Of a stretch of DNA of 64,000 nt, positions 24,211-36,180 are shown one piece after another. Both the position numbers and the translations under genes were made by a program. The stretch's first letter is position 1; each line of letters opens with the position of its first letter. The notes beneath the pieces were generated by a model that did no database searches, was not told the DNA's origin, and saw only the letters and a program-made list of their open reading frames with translations. The stretch comes from Anaeramoeba flamelloides (Eukaryota > Metamonada > Anaeramoebidae), in NCBI GenBank assembly GCA_027625915.1, contig JANTQA010000057.1:558001-622000 (forward strand), given 5' to 3'.

Positions 24211-26598
24211 TTAATAATCGTTTGATATATCAACAAGGAATATTTCATCTATTATGCCTTGCACGTCCCATTTTTGTATCAAAACCTGTAAAAACGCATT
24301 TCTTTGCTTTGTTAATTTGACCAAAAATTGTAGGTCTTTAGTATTTTCGCATCGTATGAGATTTGGCGCGAACATTAAAACCAAGTTCTGGAGATCCATT
24401 TTGGTTTTCTCGATAGTTTTGGGGTTTAAGAGCTGTTTGAAAAAGTTTATTAGGTAGGCCAACGAGTACTGGTTCAATTTGGGCAACTTTTCAGCAATTT
24501 GTATAATTTCCTCAATGTTGGGAATTTTAATATTAATGATCTGGTCGACATATTTGAAGGGTATAATTGGCTGGTTTAGCTCACGGAGCCAGAGCTTGAG
24601 GGTGGAAGCGAAAACGAACGGGTGGTTCATTTCCTTGCCCGAGATTTCGTAATCGCCCTTATCGAGCATGTCTTGCAGCTCTGCGATTTTCTTTGCATTG
24701 CCTGGGATCCGAAAGAGGCCCTCTGATTGCAGCCCGCCGTTTTGCTTGATCTTTTCGATTAAAAAGATGAGTATGTGAGGAATGATTTCGTTTGGGTAAA
24801 ACTTTTGCTGGATTTGCATGCACTGCTCCAGGGTGACATTGAACACGATCGGGTCGAAGGGCACAGCATATATTCTCCGAATTTTGTTATCGGACGGGAT
24901 TGAAAAGCCGGACTTTTTTTTCGAGATCGCCTTTAATTTGATCTGCGCATATTCCGCGTACCGTTTAATGTAGCCGTCGTCCGTTTGTATGAAGTGATCA
25001 AAGATTTTGTGGATGTATTCCTTCACACGCACAGACGGCGGGAAGCTTTCTGTAATTAAACAGAGCGCGCCCCACGCGCGGATGTTTGAATTCGGGTTTT
25101 CGTTATTGATCGTCTGCTTGGAAATCTGCAAATAGATCTCGTCCCTCAAATTTTTGTTTTTGAGGCCAGCACGGATGATTTTTTTAACGGCTTCGTTTTG
25201 CTCAAGGGTTAACGAGATCGTGGTTTTTTTTTTTTTTTTTTTTTTTTTAATTTCTTGGTTATTTTCTTGACATATTTTTTTTCCCCCATGAAAAATAATA
25301 AATATTCAAACAATTTGATTGCCTTTTTATTCTCCTTTTCGCTTGGCAATAGCAACAGTGGCGATTGTAATCCATTTGGAGAATACGACAATTGCGATTG
25401 GAACGATTCGGGCTGTTTTGCTAATTGCCCCTTTTTGGACTTCTTGTCAAGATCGCTGGGCAGGTATTGCTTTGCAAACCCGTCAATGGTTTTGGGCGTG
25501 GTCATGAATCGGTGTAACTTAAACTTTCGCTTTTGCTTGTACTTATGCTTTTGTTGGTTTTTTTCAATTTTGATAAAATTAATAAAGGGCTTTTTCCTTC
25601 CGCCGCTTTCTCCCTCCTTTCCTCGGCTTTGTTTATCTTTGTTATCTAACAGCCAATTTTTGAATTTCTTTCGTTTCGTTTTTTCTTTTTCCATTTCTTT
25701 CTCCAAATCTAAAGGCTTTGTAATTATGTCTTGGATTTTCCTCAGCTGAGAATCAGTGTTTTCCTTTTGCTTTGTGTCGAATTCATTAAGTTTGCTGAAC
25801 TGATCAAATTTTTGCTGCCCTCGGTAAGTGTTTCCAAACGCAAAGCTTTGGCTTTTTTGTTTTGTTTGGAATTGGATTTGCTTTCTTTTCCGCTTCTTGA
25901 TGGGCTTTCTTTGGAAACTGATCAGACCCAAGTTCTTCATCTCTTGGGTGCCCAAAGTGAGATACTCTTCAAGATCTAATGACGTGGACCGATCACTCTC
26001 GAGAATGTCTTGATTATCGATGATTAATAATTTTTGCGAAAAGCGCCTTGGTAAATCTTGATAATACTTGACTTCGTTTTTGTTTTCCTCTTTCAGGTCG
26101 TTTTTGTTCCACGTTTTTGTTTCGTTTGTAAGGCTTGTAAGGTTTGTCTTGATGGTCTTCTTTGGATTCTTATTCTTCTTCTTTTTCTTCTTTTTCTTCT
26201 TCTTTTTTTTCTTCTTCTTCTTCCTTTTTTTGTGTGTGCTTTTGGTTCCTTCTTTTTGGATTGTTTCATTTTGTTCATTTGTTTTGTTTTTGACTTTTTC
26301 TTTTTGATTGCAATTCATTTCTTCAGTGTTATGAACTTTTGGACTTTCAAACGAAAAACTTTCTTCCAAATCAGATGTTCCGTAATCTATTCGTTTGAGT
26401 GTTTTTAAATGTTTCAAAATCATAAATATACCACAAATTCGTTAATTGTTAGTTCTGTTTTTAGGTTTTTTGTTTTTTGTTTTGAATTTGCAATTTTGTT
26501 TGGTAAAACCAAAGATCAAAATTTTGAAAAAGAATTGACTTACAAGAATCAAGTTCACTGCTCAGAAGCGAGGTTGAGGGTGATTCATCAATACTCAT
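24211..26598 (-). CDS. MyTH4-RhoGAP domain protein (frame changes at an A25 tract)
   Basis: Exon 1 is 26544-26598 (donor CTT|GTAAGT) and exon 2 is 24211-26386, separated by a 157-bp intron; joining restores a Tyr codon. The N-terminal half is disordered and Lys/Ser-rich. A MyTH4 domain follows: LFEYLLFFMGEKK before the A tract, IIRAGLKNKNLRDEIYLQIS after it, then FPPS. A RhoGAP domain ends the protein, with the arginine finger present in SEGLFRIPGN and the conserved Asn in LQNLVLMFAPNLIR. MyTH4 plus RhoGAP is the architecture of ARHGAP39/Vilse-type regulators that link microtubules or myosin tails to Rho/Rac inactivation. The two halves of MyTH4 are in different frames across A25 at 25224-25248: one A more or two fewer would align them. 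Since the tract lies inside the domain, a homopolymer length error or slippage is likelier than two genes. Expected length is about 740 residues. Confidence 0.87.
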
Positions 26599-29500
26599 AT
26601 TTGGAAGTTTTAATTTTGAAAAAAAAAGAAGGAGATTTACAAAAAATGATCAATGCTTGAACATTTTGTTTTTAAAAATTATTAAATCAGAAATATTTCT
26701 TCTTGTTTTTAAATTCTACACCTCTATTCTTCTATCAAAATTTTTGAATTAATAAAAAGTGTAATATTTTTTTTTGTAAGGCAAAGCAAATGTAAAAATC
26801 AATCAAAATATTATGTGTTTTAAGCTTGTTTTAAACAATAAACGGGTTTTCAGAGTTGTTTTTTTTATTTAAAAATTGTAAAAAATAATTTTTTTTGAAG
26901 TGTTTTCAAAATATTTAGAATTTGTTCCAACAAATAACGAATTATAAAAAACTTTATTTTGACAATGGTATTTCTTTTTTCCTTGAAGGGTTATAAAGTG
27001 ATATATGGATCAATAGTATACTTGTGATTTTAATATAATTTTTTCTTTCAAATCAAATCATTAGCTTGCTCGTTTGTGGATCAACTCAGAATTATCTTTT
27101 GAGATCATTCAAAAAAATATTTTTTTTTGGACTTTTTATGATTAAAAAATCATAAATATTGTTTTCCAATGAGTAGTATTGCCATAAATTTATTGTGTAG
27201 TTTTCTATTGGGGTCAGTTCAATTCCTTAAAATGCAAAAAATTGGAAAAAAAATAAAGTTTTGAAAATGGTTAAAGTTTATTAATTTTTATTTTTATTTT
27301 GTAACACTTTGTTCACTAATATTATCAAAAAAATTCTTAGAAGAAATTTGGTTTTGTTGTTGTCATTTTTCAATATTTGACCTTGTATAAAATTAAACTA
27401 AATATTCTTTTTTTTTTTTTCATTTGTCAGAAAATTTCAGTTCTTTAAAAGATATTTGGTTTTGTAATAACTCAAGTTAAGGTAAGAAAATGGATGAAAG
27501 GTTATAAGTTAAAATCAAATTTCATATTAGAATATGTTTTTTAATTAATTGATGACAATCAAGAAAATGATCTTTGTATAACAATATTTTGAACCTAGTA
27601 ATCTGTTCTTAGTAATACCCTACCGATAGCACATAAAGAAATAGGTAGACAATAGTGAGATTGTTTACAATATTTTTAATAATATAGTAAAATTTTTGTT
27701 TAAATTAAGTTTTGAATTTATCTGAATTATATTATTTTTTCGATTGTTGTAAAACTTTTTTCCGATTCTGATTATTAAAAATATTGTTTATTTTTTTTGA
27801 ATTTCAAATTGGAGGAAATTTTGACTAGATTTATTTATGAATTATTAAACTTTTTTTTCTGTCTGGAAAAAAGATTTTTGAACCCCCCCCATCTTTTAAT
27901 TCTTCACGATTTTGTATCTAACCAACCCAAAACAATTTAAAAAATAACCAAAAAAAAATTAAAAATGAAAATATATGAATAAAACAACTAATGATTAATT
28001 GGATTATTTATAAGAAGGAATAAAAAATAAAATAAAGAATAGAAATTATAAAAAAAAAAAAAAAATTAAACTATATATGTATAATTGGCCTATCGGACTC
28101 AAAAATCATAAGTTATTTCCCAAAAAGAAGAATTTTTTTTTTTAATTTTATTGTTTAAAGATTTTTTTTTAAAATAAAATACTTGAAATAGTATTTATTA
28201 AATTTTGATTCAAGATATCTGCTATTTCCTTCTGATTGAGGAAGTTTATTTTTAACAATTCAAATATTTTTGTCTTTTGAAGTATTTCATTTTGTAAATT
28301 AATGTTATCAAACTAAGAAGAACGTTAATACTAATTGAATCAATTCTTAGCATTTTATCTTTCTTAATATGTACATAAAAACATTTCATAAAGATAAAAA
28401 AAAAAATATCAATTTTTTTTGATTACAAAATAAGGTACTAGATAATTCAAGAAAAAATATATAATCTGGTAAGGATCCAAAATATTTTTTAAAGAATAAA
28501 ATTCAGTTTTAAAATTTCCATTTCTATTCAATTTTGTCAGGATTGAAATAATTTTGGAAGAAATATTCAACAATCTTAATGGATTAATCTAGAAGAATAA
28601 AAAGTATAAGATTAAAGTGGGTTACTATAAATGGGGTAAATCACCTAAGCACGGTATGATTCACACCTCTTTAAAAAATTCGATTAGCGAAAGTAGTATT
28701 ATTGTTTGATCCTAATCTATTCTAAATGATCCTTGTAGTAGCTAAAAAAACATCAGAATTTGAGAAAAAAAATCAGCATTTAACCAAAAATTTAAAAGTT
28801 GAATTACCAATTATCAATACACCAGTTTGCAAAATATCTATCTGAAATTTGTGGCGAAACATAGATTTGTTTCATATAAAATTCATTTATTTATAAAAAT
28901 TAAATAATTAACTAAATTGATTCTTTTGGCAAATTATTTCTCAAATCTTGGAAATATATTGATGTTACAACTTAAATTTCTAAAATGGAAATAAATACTA
29001 CTAGTCTTTGAGTTTTTATGTTTATGTTTATTGAGTTAATCCTTGAAATTAAAAAATTGAAAAATAGTTACTTTTGGATTGTTCTATATCTGAATTATTA
29101 AAGTTGTAATATTATTATTTGGAGCTTCATCTTTTTAGATTTGTAAAAGGAATAAAAAAAAAAAAAATCGCAAAAATTCAAATTTTTATTTATGATCACT
29201 GGTAAAAAATGTAATAATTTATTGTACAATAATATTATTAATACATTTTTTAGCATCAAGTGAATCATGTATTACAAAAATAACCTAAACCCAATTACCA
29301 CATACTTTGATTATAGATGAAATCTATCATGACATTAATCCCTTAAAAGCAGCAATAATCACAAATTGTCTCAGCTTATAAATATCGTATAAAGTTGAGA
29401 TCAGAAACTTTTTTGTATTTGGCTTTAAAGTAACACTTATTAAAAACAACAAATCCAATTGAAAATAAACCCCAATTCAAAATTTTGAACACAACAAAAT

Positions 29501-30463
29501 TCGATTTGAGAAAAAAAAAACTTATTTAACCAATTCAAGAAGAAACACCAAATTAGAACCATTAACTAATTGGAAATATTAACACTTTTTTATAAATAAG
29601 AATACTCACAAAACCAAAAATAAATAATTATTAATACAATAAATCAAGGGTGTGTTTAAAATTTTGGAGAGAGAAAAACAAAAAAATACATTCATAAATT
29701 TGTTGTAATTATATTAGGAATATTGATCGATCAAATAGTTAGATACTCCCAACTAATTTTATTGAGGTTCTTCTTTTTGGAACAACTCAACTTTAACCTA
29801 ATATCAATTGTTGGAAAAAATTTTGATCGAACTAAACAAGTTACTTAATTTAAAAAATAAGAAGAAAACAAAAAAACGAAAAGATGGAAAAATGATTTTC
29901 ATATTTTACAAAAATCAAAATTATTTTTAATTTTAATGAATTTGTATTATTGTGATTGTTTGGAACTTTTCAGTTGTGTCAAAAATTTTGAATTTTAGTT
30001 TATTAAAACTCAATAAATTATGAATATCAATTATAGATTTTTCAATAGTTCAATTAGGCTATTTCAATAAAGATATTTTTAAAGAAATTTACCCTCTTTT
30101 TTGGAAATATCTTGGATTAAAGTGATCTCTTAAATACTCTAATTTTTGAAAAGATAAAAGAATTAAATAAAAAATTAAAATGTTGAATTAAATTTTTTTT
30201 CAAAATTTGAAGAAAATTAAATAATTGTTTTGAGAAAAAGAGGTTAGGTTAGTTCGAGAAAATTAAAGTTAAAAAAAGAAAAACGAAAAAGGCAATTTAA
30301 AGAAATTAGAAACTTTGATTTAGTGATTAAATGTATATTGAACTTTCAATCAATTCTTTTATAAAAACGATTGAATTAAATCCTTTTAATTATTCTTCAT
30401 TATAAAATAATAATAATAATAATAATAATAAAAAATAAATAATTTCATATTATGTAAATGATT
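26599..30463. other. Gene-free stretch, 3.9 kb
   Basis: AT-rich DNA with homopolymers and an (AAT)n tract at about 30407-30432. A short plus-strand coding-like string (YYKWGKSPKHGMIHTSLKN) near 28621 has no continuation or recognised domain. The left end should contain the promoter of the MyTH4-RhoGAP gene and the right end the 3' untranslated region of the PH-RhoGAP-SH3 gene. Confidence 0.45.
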
Positions 30464-33400
30464 TTAATTTTTATTCAGATCAATAAATTTTTCTTCTAAT
30501 TTAATTCTTTCGCTCCTTTCTAAAGCCAATTGAATTTTCAGCATTTTCATTTCATAAAGCACTTCGATTAAAAGTTCTTCAAGGGCGTTTCTTCCTTCCA
30601 CGCCACTTTTTTGTTTAAAGGAATTTAATTTCCCTGATAATTCTTTGTTTGATTTTCTCGCAGAATCTATTGTTAATTCTGAAACATATTCTGTTTCTTG
30701 ACTGATGTTATTAAATTGCCCCAATCTGGTAATTTCGGTTGTATAATTGGAAGGGAAAATTCCTTTGGTTTCTTCATCGATTTGCCCATACCACCACCCG
30801 CTTTTGTCCTTTTTCAAAACAGTGATAATTTGTCCCTTTGTAAATGAAATCTGGTATTTGCCCTGTGCAGTATATGGATGAATGGCAATTACCCTTGTTT
30901 TAATTCCGCTTTTTGATTGGAAATTATTCTGATCAAGTTCTTCATTATCAAGATCATTGAATAATAATATTTCGTAATTTATGATTAAAATCCTGATTAA
31001 TTCTTCTTGGAATGAAGTGCTTTCAATATTTTCAATCGATGATGTATTTTCTTTTCTAATAAGAGTCTGCCCAAAGATAACTGACAATTTTGTCAAATCC
31101 ATTTTATTGATTTCGTTTAGTGAAGATACCCTTAATAAGAAATCAAGAAGATATTTTAAAGTATCATAATTTTCATCTGGTAATTTTTTCAGTGTTTCTT
31201 TGATTGCAATAAGTTTGTTATCATTATTTGGTATTTCTATTAATTAATTACAAAAAGGTAAATAGAGTAGAAATTATGAAATATAAAAATGGTTTAGCTA
31301 TAATCAACTAAAATTCCAAATTTTCTTTTCTTTTCTTTTTCTTTTCTTTTTTTTTTTTTTTTCCATTAAAGAGACCAAAGCTAAATTTTGTACTGAACGC
31401 AGTTAGGTTTTTTCGAGTTTTCTGCTTATTCAAAACATTAATAGGGTTTCGTTAGGTTTTTTTGAGTTTTCTATTTATTTGGAAAATCTATTGATTTTCG
31501 TTAGGTTTTTTTGAGTTGTCTATTTATTTGGAAAATCAATAGATTTTCGTTAGGTTTTTTTGAGTTTTCTATTTATTTGGAAAATCAATAGATTTTCCGA
31601 ATAAAATAGAAAACCTCAAAAAAACCTAGAACACTTCACGAATAAAATAGAAAACCTCAAAAAAAACTAGAACACTTCACAGAATAAAATAGAAAACCTC
31701 AAAAAAACCTAGAACACTTCACAGAATAAAACAGAATAACTCGAGAAAACTATTTTAGTTTTTAGGTTTTGATTAGAAAATCAATAGATTTTCCTCTTAA
31801 CCACATTATTTTTGATTGTTTCTCATTTTCTCAAAAACCACCAAAATAACCAACAAGGTGTAAATTTAATTAAAAAATCGAGTTTATGTTTCATATAACT
31901 GCCAATTCTTTCAAGGAAATCGCCTGGCTGATTTAAATTTTTTTTGACTATTATTAAAATCAAGCAATGTAGGAATAGGAACAAAATACCTCTCAATTTA
32001 TGGTTCGGATCCGATTTTTGGGAGAAATGACCAGCTCTCACTTGGTTCAACAACATCTCTAATTCAAATTAGGGACTCTGGAAAACCTAACTTTTAGTTT
32101 TTAGGTTAATTTTAAGAATTCAGAAAAATCTATTAAGAAATTTTCTGTTTATTTCTTAAATCCTAGAAAACCTAACGAAAGTGTCCGTCAAGTATCATAG
32201 GCTACTTAAGTTTTTTTTTTTTTTTTTTGGTTTAAGAACGCAAAAAAAACCCTGAATACAAAAAGGTGAACTTTTAGTACTCACTGTTGAATGGGGAAAA
32301 AAAAAATAAATCAATAGATTTTCAAAACAAAAACTAAAATTCTAGAAAAAATCTAAGTGCTTGACAACTCTCTACGCCACTCGGATAAACTATACACCAC
32401 TATACTGATGCTTCAATATTTTTTTTTTTATCAGTGTTTGAATTTTAATACCTTTTGCTCGCTTTTTTAAATTAAAATGTTATCTTTACAACTTTATTTT
32501 TATTTCTTTATAAATGATTGTTAAAAAAACCATTCATTTTAACAAATTCTAAAAAAAATACGTGCTTTTTTTAAAAAGTTGGGAATTTTAAAAATCTGTA
32601 CGTAACATTTGTCAATACTTGGACAAAATTATGATAATTTTATACAAACAAAAAAAGCAGGGGTATTAAAATAAGTTATATTCCATGTATAATTGAAATT
32701 CAATATGTGGTTTTCTCTAAATCAAATCTTTGGATTTGATTTTTCCATTTTAGTGAAATATGCCGGTTTCGAAGTTTCGATATTTGACACTTTTTGAGAT
32801 CTTAAAGATTTTTTTTCTTTTTTTTTCTTTTCTCCAATGAGTGATTTTTACAAGAGAAAAGAGTCAAACAAAATCATTACGCGGTCAAAATAGAAAAGAC
32901 ACTATAAAAACCACAAATTGAAATTAATTGAATTAAATTGATAGAATGTGAACCGAAAGAAAACAATTTACTCCAAATTGAAGAAATGCAAGTATTTGGA
33001 AATATAAATCAAGAAAAAGATTGTTTTTTTGTTGTTTTTAACAAACTTTAAATTTTCGGTCTTGGAATACAGCTATTTTAAAAATGTGATGACTTTTTTA
33101 AAACTTTTTTGTAAGTTTTTGATTGTAAAAAATGGAAAACTGTTTCAGAATTAAAACTTTTCAAAAGTTTTTCATGTTAAAAAAAGTGAGGAATCAACCT
33201 TTAAACATGAGAAGAGGTTGGGGGTCGGACGAAAGGCACCTTTTTTTTAAAAAAATCCTTCTTTTATTAAAATAGTAAACTTTATTTTTTGTAAAAGTTT
33301 TAATCCTGAAAGTCTTAAAAAAAGAAGTTCTCGCTTATTTAAAATAATTGTTCCGTGGACCTTTGATATTATTTCATTTAATTTTTTCAGCCAAAAGAAG

Positions 33401-36180
33401 AGCACCTTCACAAGATCATTTTTAGTGAGTAAGATACTCCCCAAGTATGAAGGAGATCCATTGTAGTGAATAGAACCTCAGATTGGAAATGTTTGGTTTT
33501 TGAAGGTTTGATTATTTAGTAGACAACACGATAATTAAAAAATTTTTTGAAAAAAAAATTAAAAATTTGCTAATTTTTTACTTTTTGATAACCTCGCTTA
33601 TAATAAACACTATATGGTTAATAAAAGATATTTGATCAACAATTATTTTTATTGATATTTTACAATTTAAGTTGGTAAATCCAATTTTTCAGTAATACTT
33701 TTTATACAATGTAATAGTAAAAAATTTAAAAAATATTTTTTTTTTCACCGTTAAGAGGTCATTAATCATATATTTTCAAAGTATTTTAAATTTAATAAAT
33801 ATCTTTCGAATGTGGAATCAATTATTTTGGCTATTAAAGAATTATTTATTGATTTAAATTGAAAAAAAAAAAATTTTTTTTGATTTTTTCGTTAGATTTT
33901 TTTTAATTTTTGAAATGAACAGAAAATTTAAATAAATTTTCGGTTTATTTCAAAAAGTAAAAAAAAATGCCGTTAGCTTTTCCAAAATTTAAAAGAATTG
34001 AGTAAAATCAAAGATTTTTCTCCATTCTTTTGAATTCTGGAAAAGCTAGGCACTTGACGGACACTCTCGTTAGGTTTTCCAGAATTTAAAAAAATTTATT
34101 AAAATTTTCGGTTTATTCCAAAAAGTAAAAAAAACCGCCGTTAGCTTTTCCAAAATTTCAAAGAATTGAGTAAAATCAAAGATTTTTCTCTATTCTTTTG
34201 AATTCTGGAAAAGCTAGGCACTTGACGGACACTTTTGTTAGGTTTTTTTTTATTTTATGTTTATTTGGAAAATCAATAGATTTTCATTAGGTTTTTTTTA
34301 CTTTTTGAAATAAACCAAAAATTTATTTAATTTTCAGTTTATTTCTTAAATTAAAAAAAAACCCAGAACACTTCACAAATAAAACAGAAAACCTCAAGAA
34401 AAGCGCTGTTAGGTTTTTTTTTAATTTAAGAAATAAACTGAAAATTAAATAAATTGCCGGTTTATTTCAAAAAGTAAAAAAAAAACACTGTTAGCTTTTC
34501 CAGAATTTAAAAGAATTGAGTAAAATCTTTGATTTTTCTCCATTCTTTTAAATTCTGGAAAACCGCCATTAGGTTTTCTTGACAGCACTTTACGGACACG
34601 GCAATAATTATCATAATGATTTTTTTTTCTCTATTTCGGTTTTATTAGATCATTACAGCATTTTCAAAACTATTGGTTATTACCTATCAAAGTAAATATC
34701 TCCAAGTTGAATTAAACTAAAATTCATCCTTCAGTTTCTTTCGGATTTTTTACCCCGAAAAAACACCCTTTTTTCTCGACTAGAGATCTTAAAAAAGGTG
34801 GTTATACTAACAACAATAAATACAATAGTCTCATGAATTTGAAAGTTCTGTAATTTTGATTATATTGTGAATAAACTTTATTAATAAAGATGAAAGGTTA
34901 ACGAAAGTCGTAATTTTGTCTAATTTGATTTTTTCAATTTTATTTTTTCATACTGGTGTAGTGAATTGAATTGTAATTTTCTCAAAAATTGAAACATTGA
35001 CGAGTTGGTTGGTTGGGTGGTTGTTAGATCAACAAAATCAGACATTACACACAAAAAATGGAAAAAGTGTTTTGTTTCAATGTCTTAATAAATTTGCAGC
35101 AAATAGAATAATATAAAAAATACAATAAAAAGAATCTTAATTTACTTAAACATTTTTCAAATTCTCCATAAAGTTCGATTGTTAATAAGGGTTCCTTGAG
35201 TTGTTCAAAATAAAGTTTTAGAACGCCCACAATAACATGAGGATCTTTGATTTCTGAAAAATCAACGACCATTCCATAGTCAATTCGATTTTTAATCGAT
35301 TCAATTTGCTGTGTGTCGCCAGCGATTTGGCAAAAGCCTTCAATTTCTAAATAATGTAATTCTGGATCCAGTAACACTTCGATTGTTTGTTCAACAATTT
35401 CTGGAACAAGAAGCCCGTCTGTTCTTTTTGAGCAGGCAACTTGAATATTTGTTCCAAAGATTTTACTTTCGGATTCAGCAGCCTCAATTTCTTGATTAAA
35501 GGAGACTAACCAATCTGTAATTGAAGCCTCAGAATCAGTTGCAAAATAATAACTGTTTTTAAGGTTGACGTTTATTGTTTGAGAGTTTGTTTTTGTTTGT
35601 TGTTGTTTTGAATCACATAAACAAAAAACAAAAAAAAATTTGTAAAAAAAAAAAATTAAGTCTCTTTTGATACAAGCAAATTTTGAAAAGGGAAAAACAA
35701 AAATTTACATGAGGTCTAAGTGATCTTGGCTAAGAAGTGACTGATGTGGTTTTAAAGAAATCACAAAATCTTTGTTTAATTTTCCACTTCGATCTCTTTC
35801 TGCTTCTGCACCATAAAGCGAAATTTCTTCTTCAGGTTTTTTATCCTTTTTTTTTTTTTTTTTTTTACAAGCCAAGAACAAAAGGTGTTTATTTATTTGA
35901 AAGAAAGAAATAAAAGAATTTTGGAAAGGCAATTATAATCATGTTTTTGAGTGTTTAAAAAGAGATAGGAAATAAATTTGTTTTTTTCGTGTTTTGTTCT
36001 TTGTTGTTTTTTTAGTGAAGGAGATTTTATTACTCTTCTGGATTTAAAAAGATAAATATGGCCATTTTTAATTATTGAAAAGCGTCTTGTCCAGTTTTCG
36101 TTTTTGTTTGTTCTTCGAGAAGTGAAACCTGAGATTACAGGTACACCCAACAAAGTATAAGAACTTTGGTGTGGAAGCAT
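30464..36180 (-). CDS. PH-RhoGAP-SH3 protein with coiled-coil tail (4 exons)
   Basis: Exons 36034-36180, 35709-35845, 35146-35552 and 30464-31236 join in phase to 487 residues. A PH domain spans about 16-113, from VISGFTSRR through NWTRRFSI and IYLFKSRR|DKKPEEEISL to the C-terminal helix ITDWLVSF. A RhoGAP domain spans about 125-292, with LPDENYDTLKYLL and EINKMDLTKLSVIFGQTLIR. An SH3 domain at 344-397 has the binding-face pieces GWWYG and FPSNY. A Leu/Glu-rich coiled coil lies at about 445-485. The arginine finger expected in E-G-x-x-R is Gln170 (EGFCQIAG), and the conserved Asn before the last helix is Lys280, so GAP activity is probably lost and the domain may only bind Rho GTPases. Introns are 188, 156 and 3909 bp. 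The ATG at 36180 is the only one ahead of the PH domain in the open frame. Likely a membrane-bound Rho-pathway adaptor. Confidence 0.92.
31405..31790. repeat. Inverted tandem array of foldback units
   Basis: Three to four copies of a unit of about 50 bp (GTTAGGTTTTTTTGAGTTTT, then CTATTTATTTGGAAAATC and a short AATAGATTTTC) are followed by three to four copies of an inverse-oriented unit of about 42 bp (GAATAAAATAGAAAACCTC, then AAAAAAACCTAGAACACTTC). The two half-arrays could pair into a long imperfect hairpin. Confidence 0.8.
32745..33020. repeat. Dispersed repeat, second copy of the 5.5-5.9 kb block
   Basis: Landmarks are ACACTTTTTGAGATCTTA, the T-rich tract, AAAACCACAAATTGAAATTA, ATTGAATTAAATTGATAGAA and GAAAGAAAACAATTTACTCC, in the same order and strand as the block at about 5640-5870. 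No terminal repeats were found. Confidence 0.55.
33880..34615. repeat. Modular foldback repeat cluster
   Basis: Hairpin modules alternate. One has arms CCAGAATTTAAAAGAATTGA and CCATTCTTTTGAATTCTGGA around a GTAAAATCAAAGATTTTTCT centre. The other has arms AGAAATAAACTGAAAATT and TTTCGGTTTATTTCAAAA. They are separated by a conserved spacer GGCACTTGACGGACACT followed by CGTTAGGTTTT. Two units of about 170 bp, 33900-34070 and 34070-34240, are near-identical direct repeats, pointing to recent tandem duplication. Confidence 0.78.

Larger units (their letters stand above)
31237..35145 (-). other. PH-RhoGAP-SH3 intron 3 (3909 bp), packed with foldback repeats
   Basis: The donor TAA|GTAAAT and acceptor AATAG|AA rebuild a Lys codon in the middle of the RhoGAP domain (FEKCL-K-IPNNDNK). 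The intron contains an inverted tandem array (31405-31790), further foldback modules (32090-32400 and 33880-34615) and a dispersed repeat at 32745-33020. No independent gene is visible. Confidence 0.9.

Noticed and set aside
25255-26408. Several plus-strand frames of 60-164 codons
   Set aside because: Antisense to the Lys-rich half of the MyTH4-RhoGAP gene, which has domain continuity and splice support.
26387-26660. 83-codon plus-strand frame and an ATG at 26423 as the start of the MyTH4-RhoGAP gene
   Set aside because: The plus-strand frame has no domain. The ATG at 26423 has an in-frame stop 21 bases upstream, and a small exon at 26544-26598 with a GTAAGT donor joins in phase to 26386, giving a better start. 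RNA data could still favour 26423.
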